A stretch of 64,000 nt of DNA from Arthrobacter oryzae (GCF_030812315.1 NZ_JAUSSM010000004.1:186001-250000); one strand, 5' to 3'; counted from the first letter of the stretch, positions 1 through 8,269 are shown. Translations and numbers: made by a program. Notes: generated by a model not told the origin, from the sequence alone.

Positions 1-264
1 ACAGACTCCTCCTCACCTGGCTCCATCGCCGTGCAGGAGCGGCCCAGATCCGGCCCAGTCCAATGAAATCTGCGCCAACACCAAAGTCCGGCCACAACGG
101 TAAGACGTCGGCGGCAGTAGTTACGGGCGCAGGCAAAAGGCCGTTCGGCCCTATCAACCTGCGGCAACCCGGCCCAAAGCTTAAATCAGATAGGCGCTGG
201 GGCGGACGCCCGCGGGCTCCTGCATCGAGCTGCCAGACCGCGGGCGCTCTGAGGACAGCCGGAC

Positions 265-930
265 ATGTCAATCGACAAGCGTCAGCCACCGCAGCGCGGG
301 CGGGCCGCGACGCAGGGAAGCCAGCGCCGTGACGTGACTCGCAGGGCCCTTCTGGCGGCAGGAGCGCTGTCTTCGCTGCTCTACGTGGTTGCCACAGACG
401 TCGTGGCGGCGTCCATGTGGGACGGGTACCGGCGCACCGAACAGATGGTGAGCGAACTGTTCGCCGTCGGCTCCCCCGGTCGGGACGTACTGCTCCCCTT
501 CACATGGGTCTACACCGTGCTATTTACCGCGTTCGGGGTGGGCGTCTGGAACTCCGTGCGGGGCAACCGCGCCCTGCGCATCGGCGGCGGCCTGCTCATC
601 GGGTACGGGCTGTGGAACATCATGGGAGCCCTTTTCCCGCTGACGCTGGGGGACGATGCTTCCATTCCCATGCATATCCTCGCCACCAACATCCAACTCG
701 CCCTCATGGTCGCAGCAATGTGTTTCGTGGCTGCAGGGTTCCACAGCCGGATGCGGGTGTATTCGATCGTCTCGCTTGCTGCTTCCGCGGTGATGGGCAT
801 GGTGGCGTTCATGGCAGCCCCGGGCCCCAACCTCGTGCTGGGCATCAGCGGGCGGATCAGCATCGGGGCGTTCCTGCTCTGGGTAGCGGTCCTCGCAGTT
901 GCGCTGTGGAAGAGACCGGGGCTGAAATAG
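265..930 (+). CDS. DUF998 family integral membrane protein
   Basis: A 221-residue protein with six predicted hydrophobic helices (about residues 29-50, 76-96, 104-125, 136-157, 164-185 and 197-215) and short loops, the layout of DUF998 membrane proteins. The N-terminal 25 residues are basic and polar, so the N-terminus is probably cytoplasmic. The start is an ATG with a GAGGA ribosome site about 8 nt upstream. It is transcribed alone and faces two minus-strand genes across a bidirectional terminator. The function of the family is not known, and no catalytic residue pattern is visible. Family assignment is by recognition of the overall sequence. Confidence 0.8.
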   Translation: MSIDKRQPPQRGRAATQGSQRRDVTRRALLAAGALSSLLYVVATDVVAASMWDGYRRTEQMVSELFAVGSPGRDVLLPFTWVYTVLFTAFGVGVWNSVRGNRALRIGGGLLIGYGLWNIMGALFPLTLGDDASIPMHILATNIQLALMVAAMCFVAAGFHSRMRVYSIVSLAASAVMGMVAFMAAPGPNLVLGISGRISIGAFLLWVAVLAVALWKRPGLK

Positions 931-992
931 GGCCATAGCACGGTACGTTGACACCCGTCCGGAGCCCGACGCGGAAAAGCGCTGAACCAAAT

Positions 993-1038
993 GAAAGGCC
1001 GTGGATGCCCCGAAATCTGAAGGTACCCACGGCCTTTC
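993..1038. terminator. Bidirectional terminator between convergent genes
   Basis: A perfect 12-bp inverted repeat (GAAAGGCCGTGG and its complement) encloses a 22-nt loop. It lies between the ends of the convergent DUF998 gene and the PASTA/excalibur lipoprotein gene. The outer arm ends are A/T rich, so it could stop transcription from both sides. Confidence 0.7.
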
Positions 1039-1054
1039 TACGGCATCTTTGCGA

Positions 1055-1720
1055 CTACTTATCGCACCCGATGCCGTCGCCATCCCTGTCGAGGTGTTTC
1101 CCGTACCCTGGCGTACCGGCATAAACCGGCGCGGCTCCGGCTGCACGCGCCGCAGTGCAGTTGGCGTAGGACGCGGCGGGAGCAACCGGTGCCTGCGGGA
1201 CAGCCTGCTGCACCGGAGGCTGAGGGACGGCCTGCTGCGCCGCCGCTTGTTCGGCCGCCAACTTCGCGGCAGCCGCATCCGCTGCAGCCTTGTCAGCCGC
1301 AGCCTTGTCAGCTGCCGCCTTATCCGCAGCCGCTTGTTCAGCTGCAGCTTTCTCGGCTGCTGCCTTGTCTGCGGCAGCCTTTTCCGCCGCAACCTTGTCA
1401 AGGCTCTTGACGCCGAGGTGAACGGTGGAACCCTTTGCCGCTTGGGCACCTTCGGCGCGGTCCTGGGACGTTACCTGCCAGTTCTTCTTTGAAATGATCA
1501 TCTTGCCGTCCACGGTATCCACCGACTCAACCTCGAGCCCGAGATCCTTCAGTTGATCCGTGGCTTTATCCAGGGTCAGGCCCGTCACGCCTGGAACCGC
1601 GACGGTATCAGTAACCGCTGCAACAGCCGAGGCTGATTCTGTCGGCGCTGCCTCCTGCTTGCCGCCGCATCCGGTCAGCAGGAGCCCGGTTAGCACAACT
1701 AGTGCCAGTGTCTTCTTCAT
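1055..1720 (-). CDS. Lipoprotein with PASTA-like domain, Ala/Lys repeat stalk and excalibur domain
   Basis: A 221-residue secreted lipoprotein. Residues 1-18 are a signal peptide ending in lipobox LTGC (Cys18). Residues 40-105 form a PASTA-like module, ending in the NWQVTSQDRAEG segment. Residues 110-165 are low-complexity repeats of AAADKAAAEK type, probably a rigid helical stalk. The last ~35 residues are an excalibur calcium-binding motif (DRDGDGIGCDK). The start was chosen because an AGGGGG ribosome site lies just upstream; the frame stays open further upstream without another good site. The architecture suggests a protein anchored to the membrane that reaches into the wall. It lies head-to-tail behind the DUF1524 nuclease gene, which also ends in excalibur. 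Function is inferred only from architecture. Confidence 0.85.
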   Translation of the reverse strand: MKKTLALVVLTGLLLTGCGGKQEAAPTESASAVAAVTDTVAVPGVTGLTLDKATDQLKDLGLEVESVDTVDGKMIISKKNWQVTSQDRAEGAQAAKGSTVHLGVKSLDKVAAEKAAADKAAAEKAAAEQAAADKAAADKAAADKAAADAAAAKLAAEQAAAQQAVPQPPVQQAVPQAPVAPAASYANCTAARAAGAAPVYAGTPGYGKHLDRDGDGIGCDK

Positions 1721-1766
1721 TTTTCCCCCTTGGAAAGTTTTGAAACTGTGGAGTGATGGAATCGGT

Positions 1767-3146
1767 CTAGCCTTCGCAGGCAACCCCGTCGGAATCACGG
1801 TCCAGCGCAGGCCGGTAACCCGCTGACCCCGCGTACAGCGGCGCAGCACCGGCGGCCTTCGCCGCAGTCCAGTTGGCGTAGTAGGCTGCTGCCGGCGCCG
1901 GCGCAACGGGAACCTGTACTGCAGGTGCGGGAGCAACAGGGGCAGGCGCAACAGCAGCCGGAGCAGGCGCGGCCGGAGCAGGCACCGCCGCCGCAGGTGC
2001 AGGCTGAACGGCAGCGGGTGCAGGTGCCGGCGCCGCAGCGGCGGGCGCCTGCTCGTTTGTGGGTGCGAGCTGGCTGGAGCAGTCGGCCAGGATCCTGGCC
2101 ATCGCGTCGTGTTCCGCCTGGGTGACCCACAGGCTGTACGTCGCCTTCACCGAAATCTGCCGGGCAACGTATTCGCACCGGAAGCCCTTGTTCGGCGGCA
2201 GCCAGGTGGCGGCGTCGCCGTCGCCCTTTTTCATGTTGGTCGGGCCGTCCGTCGACTGGAGGTTCAGGGGGTCATTCGCGAAAGCTGTCCGCTGTTCCGT
2301 GGTCAGCTGCTGTGCACCCTTCTGCCAGGCGTCGCTGAGGGCAACCACGTGGTCGATCTGGACCGCGCTGCTGGTGGCGGTCCCCCGCAGGAAGTTGATG
2401 GACGTGCCCGTATACGGGTCCGCCAGCGTGCCGGACTGCACCTTGCAGGGGACGCTGTTGGTGTATGTGATGCCGGTCAGGTCGCGTTTGAGGGTGTCAT
2501 TCCGTGTGTCGCAACCGTTGCGGTCCACGTCCGCCCACGCCTGCCCGAACAGCGCGCGGTCATATCCCGTCTTCGGTGCCCTGCCCTTGATGGGAAGGGT
2601 GGCCAGCAGGTCCACCGCCTTGGTGGCGAAGGCAGGCTGCGTCTTCGGAGCCGTGACGCTGGCCCCTTGCGCCAGGAGGTAGGGGCTGTCCGGATCCAGC
2701 GGGGCGCCCGTCTCCTGGACAGTTGGGGCGGACGACGGCGTCGGCGTGGCTTTGGCACTCGCGCTCGCTGTTGCGGTGGCTGGCGAGGCAGCGCCCTCCG
2801 ACGAGGCCGCCTCCAGCTCCGGCGTCGCAGTGCGCGGCATCGCCAAGCCGCCCGTGATGAGCAGGGCAAAGGAGGCGGCAAGGGCGATGGCCCCCGCCTT
2901 CCGCTTGGCCGGGAGCCAAGCCCATGACCGGCGTCCGGTCGCCAGGACATAGAGGCCGGTCAGGCCGGCCGCGATGGCAAGGAAGACCAGCGCACCCCCA
3001 AGACCGCCACTGAACGCCCCCAGGATCACGAACAGCGCTGTTATGCCCCCGACAATGAAGGTGGACGCCCGTGGCCTTCGCGGTGGCCTCGGGCCCGGTC
3101 GCGCACCCGTTGCTCCTGACCCCAGGAGTGTCTCGTAGTTGGACAT
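1767..3146 (-). CDS. Membrane-anchored DUF1524/HNH-type nuclease with C-terminal excalibur domain
   Basis: A 459-residue protein. After a basic, Pro-rich N-terminus, three hydrophobic helices (about 30-50, 51-70 and 85-103) anchor it. A Ser/Thr/Ala-rich linker (105-150) leads to a DUF1524 (HNH/GmrSD-type) nuclease domain at about 190-355, with IDHVVAL (264-270) carrying the HNH histidine, then NDPLNL (291-296) and the TNMKKGD segment. A Pro/Ala-rich linker (365-420) ends in an excalibur motif (DRDSDGVACEG). The start at 3146 follows a GGGGGAAAG ribosome site; an in-frame ATG four codons upstream is possible. The likely role is extracellular or wall-associated DNA cleavage, inferred from the domains. 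Its 5' end lies only about 15 nt from a former terminator now split by the mobile unit. Confidence 0.85.
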   Translation of the reverse strand: MSNYETLLGSGATGARPGPRPPRRPRASTFIVGGITALFVILGAFSGGLGGALVFLAIAAGLTGLYVLATGRRSWAWLPAKRKAGAIALAASFALLITGGLAMPRTATPELEAASSEGAASPATATASASAKATPTPSSAPTVQETGAPLDPDSPYLLAQGASVTAPKTQPAFATKAVDLLATLPIKGRAPKTGYDRALFGQAWADVDRNGCDTRNDTLKRDLTGITYTNSVPCKVQSGTLADPYTGTSINFLRGTATSSAVQIDHVVALSDAWQKGAQQLTTEQRTAFANDPLNLQSTDGPTNMKKGDGDAATWLPPNKGFRCEYVARQISVKATYSLWVTQAEHDAMARILADCSSQLAPTNEQAPAAAAPAPAPAAVQPAPAAAVPAPAAPAPAAVAPAPVAPAPAVQVPVAPAPAAAYYANWTAAKAAGAAPLYAGSAGYRPALDRDSDGVACEG

Positions 3147-3160
3147 TCTTTCCCCCATAA

Positions 3161-3176
3161 AAAAGACCCGGCAAAT
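3161..3176. other. Left half of interrupted terminator and left AAT target repeat
   Basis: Positions 3161-3172 read AAAAGACCCGGC and are followed by A and the direct repeat AAT (3174-3176). Across the mobile unit, 9898-9900 is AAT and 9902-9913 is GCCGGGCCTTTT. Removing 3177-9897 plus one AAT rebuilds a hairpin with 12-bp arms (one A/C mismatch), a 5-nt loop AAATA and a T-run, which is a rho-independent terminator. The unit therefore appears to sit in the terminator loop. Confidence 0.75.
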
Positions 3177-3201
3177 TGAACTGGTCCCCGAAAGTTGGAC
3201 T
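3177..3201 (+). repeat. Left terminal inverted repeat of the mobile unit
   Basis: A 25-nt IS3-type end beginning TGAACTGGTCCCC, which differs from the right end (9873-9897, minus strand) at one position. It is the left half of an imperfect 54-nt palindrome (3181-3234), as seen at the right end too. Confidence 0.8.
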
Positions 3202-3207
3202 CTCAAA

Positions 3208-3267
3208 TTTGTGAGGTCTCCACTTTAGCGGCCAGCGACCGGCTCTTCTGAGAAGGCTCCGTCCCCA
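3208..3267 (+). repeat. Subterminal repeat, copy 1 (second copy at 8411-8472)
   Basis: About 60 nt closely similar to 8411-8472 in the same orientation; shared blocks include CACTTTAG, CGGCTCTTC and AAGGCTCCGTCCCC. The second copy lies just downstream of the intact IS3 orfB, so this segment is probably the 3' end of an IS3 copy whose genes have been lost. Confidence 0.75.
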
Positions 3268-3285
3268 CGTGGGACGGAGCCTTCT
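3251..3285. terminator. 35-nt perfect hairpin, probable terminator of the cassette
   Basis: Two 15-nt arms (AGAAGGCTCCGTCCC and its complement) around a 5-nt centre form a very stable hairpin about 105 nt beyond the stop codon of the FAD monooxygenase gene. It lacks a long T-run, but it is well placed to end the four-gene minus-strand operon. Confidence 0.6.
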
Positions 3286-3391
3286 TCGCGTGGCGGTAAT
3301 GCCCGTCGTCAACGGGTGCTGTCGGCGGGCGTGTTGGCTGGCATATGCCTCTCTATGTGCTCAGGTCGACACGGTCCGCACCGGGTTGGCC

Positions 3392-4660
3392 TCACGCTGC
3401 AGCGTCGGCGATATCCAGACTTTTCATCTGCACGCCCGCGCTGTTGGTCCTCATCTTGGCGAGCAACCGGCCGGCGATCGGCAGCCGGGCGAGGCGGATG
3501 ATCGCGGACCGAAGCAGCAACTCGGCGCGGTTGCCTGGGGTGAAGAAGCTGCGCATGTTCACACCGCTGCCGAGGTGGTGGGCGACGAACGGGCGCAGGT
3601 GGTCCTCCCAGTCCTGCAGCGCTCGTGGCACGTCGTGCGGGTGGCGTTCGAGCATGGTGCCGAGCAGGTCGGCCCCGGCCAGGCCGGTGGATGCCCCCAT
3701 GCCGGAGTAAACGGTCAGGCACCACGCGGCATCGCCAACGAGGACGACTCGGCCACGGTGCCAATGGTCGAGGTGAACCTGCTCGGCGGAGTCGAACAGG
3801 TGGTCCGGGGCCTTCTCGAACTGATCGAGCAGCCAACCGAGCGTGGAGCCGGTGGGCTCGGGGCCGTAGGCGGCGCGCAGCGAGTCGATGGCCGGCCGGG
3901 TGAACTCGGCGTCCACGTCGTCGGTTCGGTAGGAGAGCAGCACCGTCGGCGGGCGGTCAGCGAACGGGAACACCCAGGCTGATCGGCCCTCCTCGGCCAG
4001 GATGAGCCCGTCCTGCGGGCGGTAGCCAGGTACCGCCCCGGGCAGGCTGTACGCGGCGATCATGTAGTTCATTGGACGGATTGGGCTCTGCTCGGGTTCG
4101 AACGCAAGCCGGCGCACTGTTGAGCGCAGTCCGTCTGCCCCGACCACCAGGTCGAACCGTTCGACGGTGGCCGTCTCCGTCGTCAGGTCTCGGATTTCTA
4201 CGTCCACCCCGTCGAGGTACTGCTCCAGCGCGATCGGCACGGTCGAGTACCGGATCTCCACTTCGTCGGGCAGGGCGTTGAAGGCTGCGTCTTCGATGTC
4301 GCCCCGCAAGACGAGGCGAGACCCGCCAAACACGTCGGCGTAGCTTAGACCGGGCCGGCGCCGGCCCGTGCGGTCGACTTCGTAGCTCAAGGCTTCCGGA
4401 GCGACGCGATTCGGTACGGCATCGGCGATGCCCAGTCGTTCGGCGGCGGCGACCCCGGTCCCGAACAGGGCGATGAAGTATCCGCCGCGGCGCCGCTCGG
4501 GGGCCTTCTCCAGCACTACCACGTCCCAGCCCGCGCGATGCAGTCGCAGCGCGGAGGCGGTCCCGCTGATCCCGAGGCCGACCACCAGGGCCCGCTGTCG
4601 CAATGTCATGTTCTTGTCCATGGGATTGGGCGCGTCGAACGTGTCTTCAGCAGCAATCAT
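3392..4660 (-). CDS. FAD-dependent monooxygenase, flavoprotein hydroxylase family
   Basis: A 422-residue protein with the three fingerprints of class A flavin monooxygenases: the dinucleotide fold G28xG30xxG33 with Glu50 at the end of strand 2, the GADG motif at 174-177, and the GD motif (VVLVGDAAW) near 309. These enzymes use FAD, NAD(P)H and oxygen to hydroxylate aromatic or polycyclic substrates. The substrate cannot be read from sequence; aromatic degradation or drug inactivation are both possible. It is the last gene of the TetR-linked cassette, 45 nt after the thioredoxin-reductase-like gene. The start has an AAAGG site about 11 nt upstream; Met14 or Met18 are alternatives. It is cargo of the IS3-ended unit. 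Confidence 0.85.
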   Translation of the reverse strand: MIAAEDTFDAPNPMDKNMTLRQRALVVGLGISGTASALRLHRAGWDVVVLEKAPERRRGGYFIALFGTGVAAAERLGIADAVPNRVAPEALSYEVDRTGRRRPGLSYADVFGGSRLVLRGDIEDAAFNALPDEVEIRYSTVPIALEQYLDGVDVEIRDLTTETATVERFDLVVGADGLRSTVRRLAFEPEQSPIRPMNYMIAAYSLPGAVPGYRPQDGLILAEEGRSAWVFPFADRPPTVLLSYRTDDVDAEFTRPAIDSLRAAYGPEPTGSTLGWLLDQFEKAPDHLFDSAEQVHLDHWHRGRVVLVGDAAWCLTVYSGMGASTGLAGADLLGTMLERHPHDVPRALQDWEDHLRPFVAHHLGSGVNMRSFFTPGNRAELLLRSAIIRLARLPIAGRLLAKMRTNSAGVQMKSLDIADAAA

Positions 4661-4705
4661 GGGATCTCGTACCTTTCGGGAGTGGTGGTTTCGACGCCGG
4701 CGCGT

Positions 4706-5719
4706 TCAGACATGGGGTGTCGGACTCGGTCCAGCCGCGTGCAGGGCCGCGTCGGTGTCCGCTATGGCCAGCATCCTGTTGATGTCGGCCCCGGCCAGTG
4801 CGCCGGCCGCTGCGGAGGCCCCGACCTGGGCGGTCAGATCAGTGGCGTTGCCGGCCACCCACACCCCTGGCACGTCGGTGATGCCGGCCGTGCCGGAGGC
4901 GAAACTGCGGCCCTTGTTCGGCAGGTCCTGCACGGGCAGGTGTAGACCTTCCAGGCCCTGGGCGCGGATCTGCAGTTGCGCAAGGACCGCGAGGATGCGG
5001 CGGGCCACAACCTGACCGTCGGCCAGGCGCACCCCGGCGAGAGCGCCCTCCTCGCCGTTGACGACCTCGGTGACCGGGGTGTCGATGACACGGATGCCGC
5101 GGGCGGCGAAGCGGGCGCGGTTGTCCTCGTCCAGCTCGGTGCCGTGCGTGAAGTAGGTCAGGTCCTCGGTCAGCTGACGGTACAGATACGCGTGGGCGAT
5201 GGAGACCGGACCGGTGGCGAGGATACCGATGGGTTCGTCGCGGACCTCCCAGCCGTGGCAGTAAGGGCAGTGCACCACGCTGTGCCCCCAGTGCTCGGCG
5301 AGACCGGGCACGTCCGGCAGAACGTCGGTGAGGCCGGTGGCCACGAGGATGCGGCGGGCGGTGATGCTGCGGCCGTCGGCGAGGGTGATGGTGAACCGCA
5401 AATCCCCGTCAGCTGAGGGGGCGGCAGGCTCAGCCGTGACTACCTCGCCGAGGACGATGCGTCCGCCGTAGTGGCGCACGTGCTCCCGTCCTCGTCGAAG
5501 GATCTCGGACGGCGGAGTGCCGTCTAGGGCGAGGAGGCCGTGCACGGCTTCCGCTGGCGCGTTGCGGGGGTAGCCGCTGTCGATCACGACGACCGAGCGG
5601 CGGGAGCGGGCGAGGATCAGAGCGCCGTTCAGTCCTGCGGCGCCGCCTCCGATCACCACCGTGTCGATAGTGCCTTCGGCCAGTTCGTCGCTCGTGAATG
5701 GAGGAGTCGTCTCAGTCAT
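4706..5719 (-). CDS. Thioredoxin-reductase-like NAD(P)/FAD-dependent oxidoreductase
   Basis: A 337-residue flavoprotein with an FAD-binding motif G24GGAAG29, a second ATG-type segment near 127-129 and a C-terminal FAD segment (VWVAGNATD). Two cysteines form CPYC at 151-154 in HCPYCHGWE, where thioredoxin reductases have CATC. This form is usual in the small class of TrxR-like oxidoreductases, which may reduce a thiol partner or other substrate. Start at 5719 is supported by an AAAGG site; the upstream extension of the frame overlaps the hydrolase gene. Only 7 nt separate it from the preceding hydrolase gene, so the two are probably co-transcribed. It may supply or regenerate reducing equivalents for the cassette, which is an inference. 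Confidence 0.83.
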   Translation of the reverse strand: MTETTPPFTSDELAEGTIDTVVIGGGAAGLNGALILARSRRSVVVIDSGYPRNAPAEAVHGLLALDGTPPSEILRRGREHVRHYGGRIVLGEVVTAEPAAPSADGDLRFTITLADGRSITARRILVATGLTDVLPDVPGLAEHWGHSVVHCPYCHGWEVRDEPIGILATGPVSIAHAYLYRQLTEDLTYFTHGTELDEDNRARFAARGIRVIDTPVTEVVNGEEGALAGVRLADGQVVARRILAVLAQLQIRAQGLEGLHLPVQDLPNKGRSFASGTAGITDVPGVWVAGNATDLTAQVGASAAAGALAGADINRMLAIADTDAALHAAGPSPTPHV

Positions 5720-5726
5720 GGTTTGG

Positions 5727-6629
5727 TCAGCCTTTCGGGTTCTGGACGGCCATTGGGTTGGTTTCGCCGCGAGGGTCAGGTGAGCCACTCGCCACCCATG
5801 TCGCGATCCGTTCCGCGATCGCTTCGGGGGCTTCGATGTGCAGGAAGTGGCCGAGGTTGGGGACGATCGCGCGCACATGCGGAGCGGCGTATCGATGCCG
5901 GTCGTCGACGTTCGGGGGGAGGATGCAGTCGTCGTCTGCGCCGTGGATGTGCAGCAGGGGCACCGTGATGGGGTGGGAGAGTCGGCGTGCAGCCTTCAGC
6001 ATGCCCAGGCGAGTCATCGCCCGGTAGTACTTGAGGGGCGCGGGAAAGCTCGCTCCGAGGTGCTCGTGTAGCTCCACTTGGAGAGCCGGGTCGAGCGTCA
6101 GGCTTGGTGACCATTGACGCCAGAGGCGGTCGATGAGGGCGAAGTCGCGGGCTCGGGCGATCATGCCGCTTCCGGGAAGCTGGAAGAAGGCCATGTACCA
6201 GCTCCGGCGGAGCTGGGCGGGGCGAGGCCGGCCGATGAATGTGAGGGGGTGGGGGATAGCGAGCGTGACTGCGCGTTTGATGCGCTCCGGCGCGGTGACG
6301 GTGGCGTCGTACGTGATGAAGGCGCCCCAGTCGTGGCCAATGAGGTCCACCTGGCGCCGGGGAGACCACTGGTCGATCAGTGCGACCACGTCGCCGGTCA
6401 AGGATGCGAAATCGAATGGACCCGCGGTCGGGGACGGGGCGTAACCGCGAAGCCAGGGCGCGAGGACGTAGCGACCCTGGCGGCCGAGTTCGGCGAGGAA
6501 CGCCTTCGCCGTCGGCGGGTGGTCCGGGAACCCGTGCAGGAAGATCGTCGGTTGACCTGTGGGGTCACCGCCCTGCAGAGCGTGAAAAGTGCCATGCGGC
6601 AAGTCGAAAGTGACGTGTTCGAAGTCCAT
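5727..6629 (-). CDS. Alpha/beta hydrolase, epoxide-hydrolase-like
   Basis: A 300-residue alpha/beta hydrolase. The oxyanion motif is HGFPD (32-36), the nucleophile motif is GHDWG with Asp100, and the catalytic histidine lies in GHFLHIEAP near 270. An Asp nucleophile in HDWG is typical of soluble epoxide hydrolases and haloalkane dehalogenases, not of esterases. In this cassette an epoxide hydrolase could open an epoxide produced by the FAD monooxygenase, which is an inference. The start codon is ATG at 6629; it follows the SDR gene by about 58 nt on the same strand. Confidence 0.82.
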   Translation of the reverse strand: MDFEHVTFDLPHGTFHALQGGDPTGQPTIFLHGFPDHPPTAKAFLAELGRQGRYVLAPWLRGYAPSPTAGPFDFASLTGDVVALIDQWSPRRQVDLIGHDWGAFITYDATVTAPERIKRAVTLAIPHPLTFIGRPRPAQLRRSWYMAFFQLPGSGMIARARDFALIDRLWRQWSPSLTLDPALQVELHEHLGASFPAPLKYYRAMTRLGMLKAARRLSHPITVPLLHIHGADDDCILPPNVDDRHRYAAPHVRAIVPNLGHFLHIEAPEAIAERIATWVASGSPDPRGETNPMAVQNPKG

Positions 6630-6687
6630 ATGTGTTGCGCCTGTTTCGAGGTTGGGCGGACGAGAGATGCTGGTGCTGGCTTCGGTG

Positions 6688-7503
6688 TCAGCCGGCCAGT
6701 TGGTTGAGCTTCCGGATCTGTTTGTCGAAGGCGCGCGAGGGCACGAACCGGCGCAGGACGCTCACGCGTCCGGCCATCGAACCGGCGGTGTACCTGGGTG
6801 CGGGCTTGGAATCGGTGGAGGCCGCGACGATCACCTTTGCGACAACGTCAGGGTCGTCGGCGGTACGTAAAGCGGTGGCCAGTACGTCTCGGGAGATCTT
6901 CCGCTGTGCTGCGTAGACCGGCAGGGGTGAGTCCGGTGCAAGGCTGCTCGCCTCGAAACTCGTGCTTGTAAAGGCCGGCTCGACCAGCAGCACCCGGACG
7001 CCGTGTTCGCGAAGCTCGTGGTCGATGGACTCCGAGTAGCCCTCGACTGCGTGTTTGGTGGCGGCGTAGCTGGCCATGAAGGGGGCTGGGATCAGACCGA
7101 GTACCGAGGAGACGTTGACCACACGGCCACTGCCCTGGGCGCGCATGTGGGGCAGCACTGCCTTTGTCATCCGCATCAAGCCGAAGACGTTGATGTCGAA
7201 GACCTCCTTGGTCTGATTGATCGAGCTTTCCTCTCCGGCACCGACTGCGCCCACGCCTGCGTTGTTGACCAGGACGTCGATCCGACCAAACCGCTCGATC
7301 ACCTCCTCGACCAGGGAATGGACCGATTCGTCGCTGGCTACATCGAGATCGAGGAACGACACCCCGGCAATCGGGCTGGCGTTCGCGGCGTTGCGGCTCG
7401 TACCGACCACCGCGAAGCCGGCGTCCACGAAGGCTCGCGCTGCCGCCCGTCCGATCCCAGAGGAAGCGCCCGTCACGAGGGCTACCGGGGAAGCTGTCTG
7501 CAT
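6688..7503 (-). CDS. Short-chain dehydrogenase/reductase
   Basis: A 271-residue classical SDR: the cofactor motif TGASSGIG at 11-18, the NNAG motif at 80-83, catalytic Ser in NVSS (132-133) and YAATK with Tyr146 and Lys150. It oxidises or reduces an alcohol/carbonyl with NAD(P)(H). It is the first gene of the minus-strand cassette and is divergent from tetR across a 135-bp region holding two near-identical operator-like repeats, so it is probably repressed by that regulator. The C-terminal ~60 residues are longer than in minimal SDRs and basic. Confidence 0.87.
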   Translation of the reverse strand: MQTASPVALVTGASSGIGRAAARAFVDAGFAVVGTSRNAANASPIAGVSFLDLDVASDESVHSLVEEVIERFGRIDVLVNNAGVGAVGAGEESSINQTKEVFDINVFGLMRMTKAVLPHMRAQGSGRVVNVSSVLGLIPAPFMASYAATKHAVEGYSESIDHELREHGVRVLLVEPAFTSTSFEASSLAPDSPLPVYAAQRKISRDVLATALRTADDPDVVAKVIVAASTDSKPAPRYTAGSMAGRVSVLRRFVPSRAFDKQIRKLNQLAG

Positions 7504-7561
7504 GTTGATTCCTTCGTCTATAGGCGTGACTTCGCCTCGCCAGATGTGGGGGAGACGTTTG

Positions 7562-7613
7562 TGTACTGAACAGTCAATAACGCTAGAGGGTTCTGTACTG
7601 ATTTGTCAATTAC
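7562..7613. promoter_or_regulatory. Paired operator-like repeats between the SDR gene and tetR
   Basis: Two 20-nt direct repeats, at 7562-7581 and 7594-7613, share TGTACTGA at the left and GTCAAT-AC at the right. They are spaced 32 bp apart, three helical turns. The first contains the palindrome ACTGAACAGT. Their place between the divergent SDR and TetR genes makes them the best candidate operators for TetR control of both directions. Confidence 0.65.
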
Positions 7614-7638
7614 GACCGTTTGGTTCTACCTTGTATGT

Positions 7639-8262
7639 ATGGCGAGACCACGAACCTTCGACCGCGACCACGTTCTCCATGCCGCCGAGCGGCAATTTCG
7701 TGAGTCGGGCTACAACGGCACGAGCGTCGACGACATCAGCGCAGCCACGGGCCTGGGCCGTGGCAGTCTCTATGCCGCTTTCGACGGTAAACACGGTGTG
7801 CTGGTGCAAGCGATGGCCGGATACTTCGACCGGCTGGGAAACGTTGCGCCGAAGGTGCTTGCCGGCCCGGACGAGGGCGCACTCGAACGCCTCCACGGCT
7901 ATCTGCTCCGCGCCGTCCACGGGGTGCCTCTTGCCGACGATGTGTCCCCAGCTTCCGACCGGGCGGCGGCTGCTTGCTTCGCGGGCAAGATGGCTCTGGA
8001 GATCGGCGCCTCCGACGCCGAGGTGCAGCGCCTTGCTGCCGAGTGTTTCGCTGTGCTCGTGATGGCGGTGGCCGAGTGTGTGCGCGCGGCGCAGCGCAAC
8101 GGAGACATCGACCCGGACGCGGATGCTGAAGATCTTGCATACCTCTTGCTGACCGTTATCCGCGGGACCGACGTCGTCGGTGCGTACGGCCACGGTCCTG
8201 CCCGCTTGACCCAGATTGCCGAGAGCGCGTTCGCGTTGCTGCCACGCGTGAGCCGCCACTGA
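7639..8262 (+). CDS. TetR family transcriptional regulator
   Basis: A 207-residue regulator with an N-terminal helix-turn-helix (about 8-50; TSVDDISAATGLGRGSLYAAF) of the TetR type and an all-helical C-terminal ligand domain, the usual family length. The start MARPRTF was chosen over an upstream in-frame start because it gives the normal TetR N-terminus. It is divergent from the SDR-led cassette and probably represses it until a substrate or related compound binds. Just past its stop lies a decayed IS3 fragment. Confidence 0.88.
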   Translation: MARPRTFDRDHVLHAAERQFRESGYNGTSVDDISAATGLGRGSLYAAFDGKHGVLVQAMAGYFDRLGNVAPKVLAGPDEGALERLHGYLLRAVHGVPLADDVSPASDRAAAACFAGKMALEIGASDAEVQRLAAECFAVLVMAVAECVRAAQRNGDIDPDADAEDLAYLLLTVIRGTDVVGAYGHGPARLTQIAESAFALLPRVSRH

Positions 8263-8269
8263 GGAGGGC

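Noticed and set aside
1230..1400. Repetitive DNA in the lipoprotein gene as a possible repeat element
   Set aside because: It encodes the Ala/Lys/Asp repeat stalk in frame, so it is part of the gene and not a separate element.
3178..3201. Similarity outside the terminal repeats (CCGGG and T-run) as part of a longer IS end
   Set aside because: The outer similarity is better explained by the two arms of one terminator split by the insertion; the AAT repeat marks the edge.
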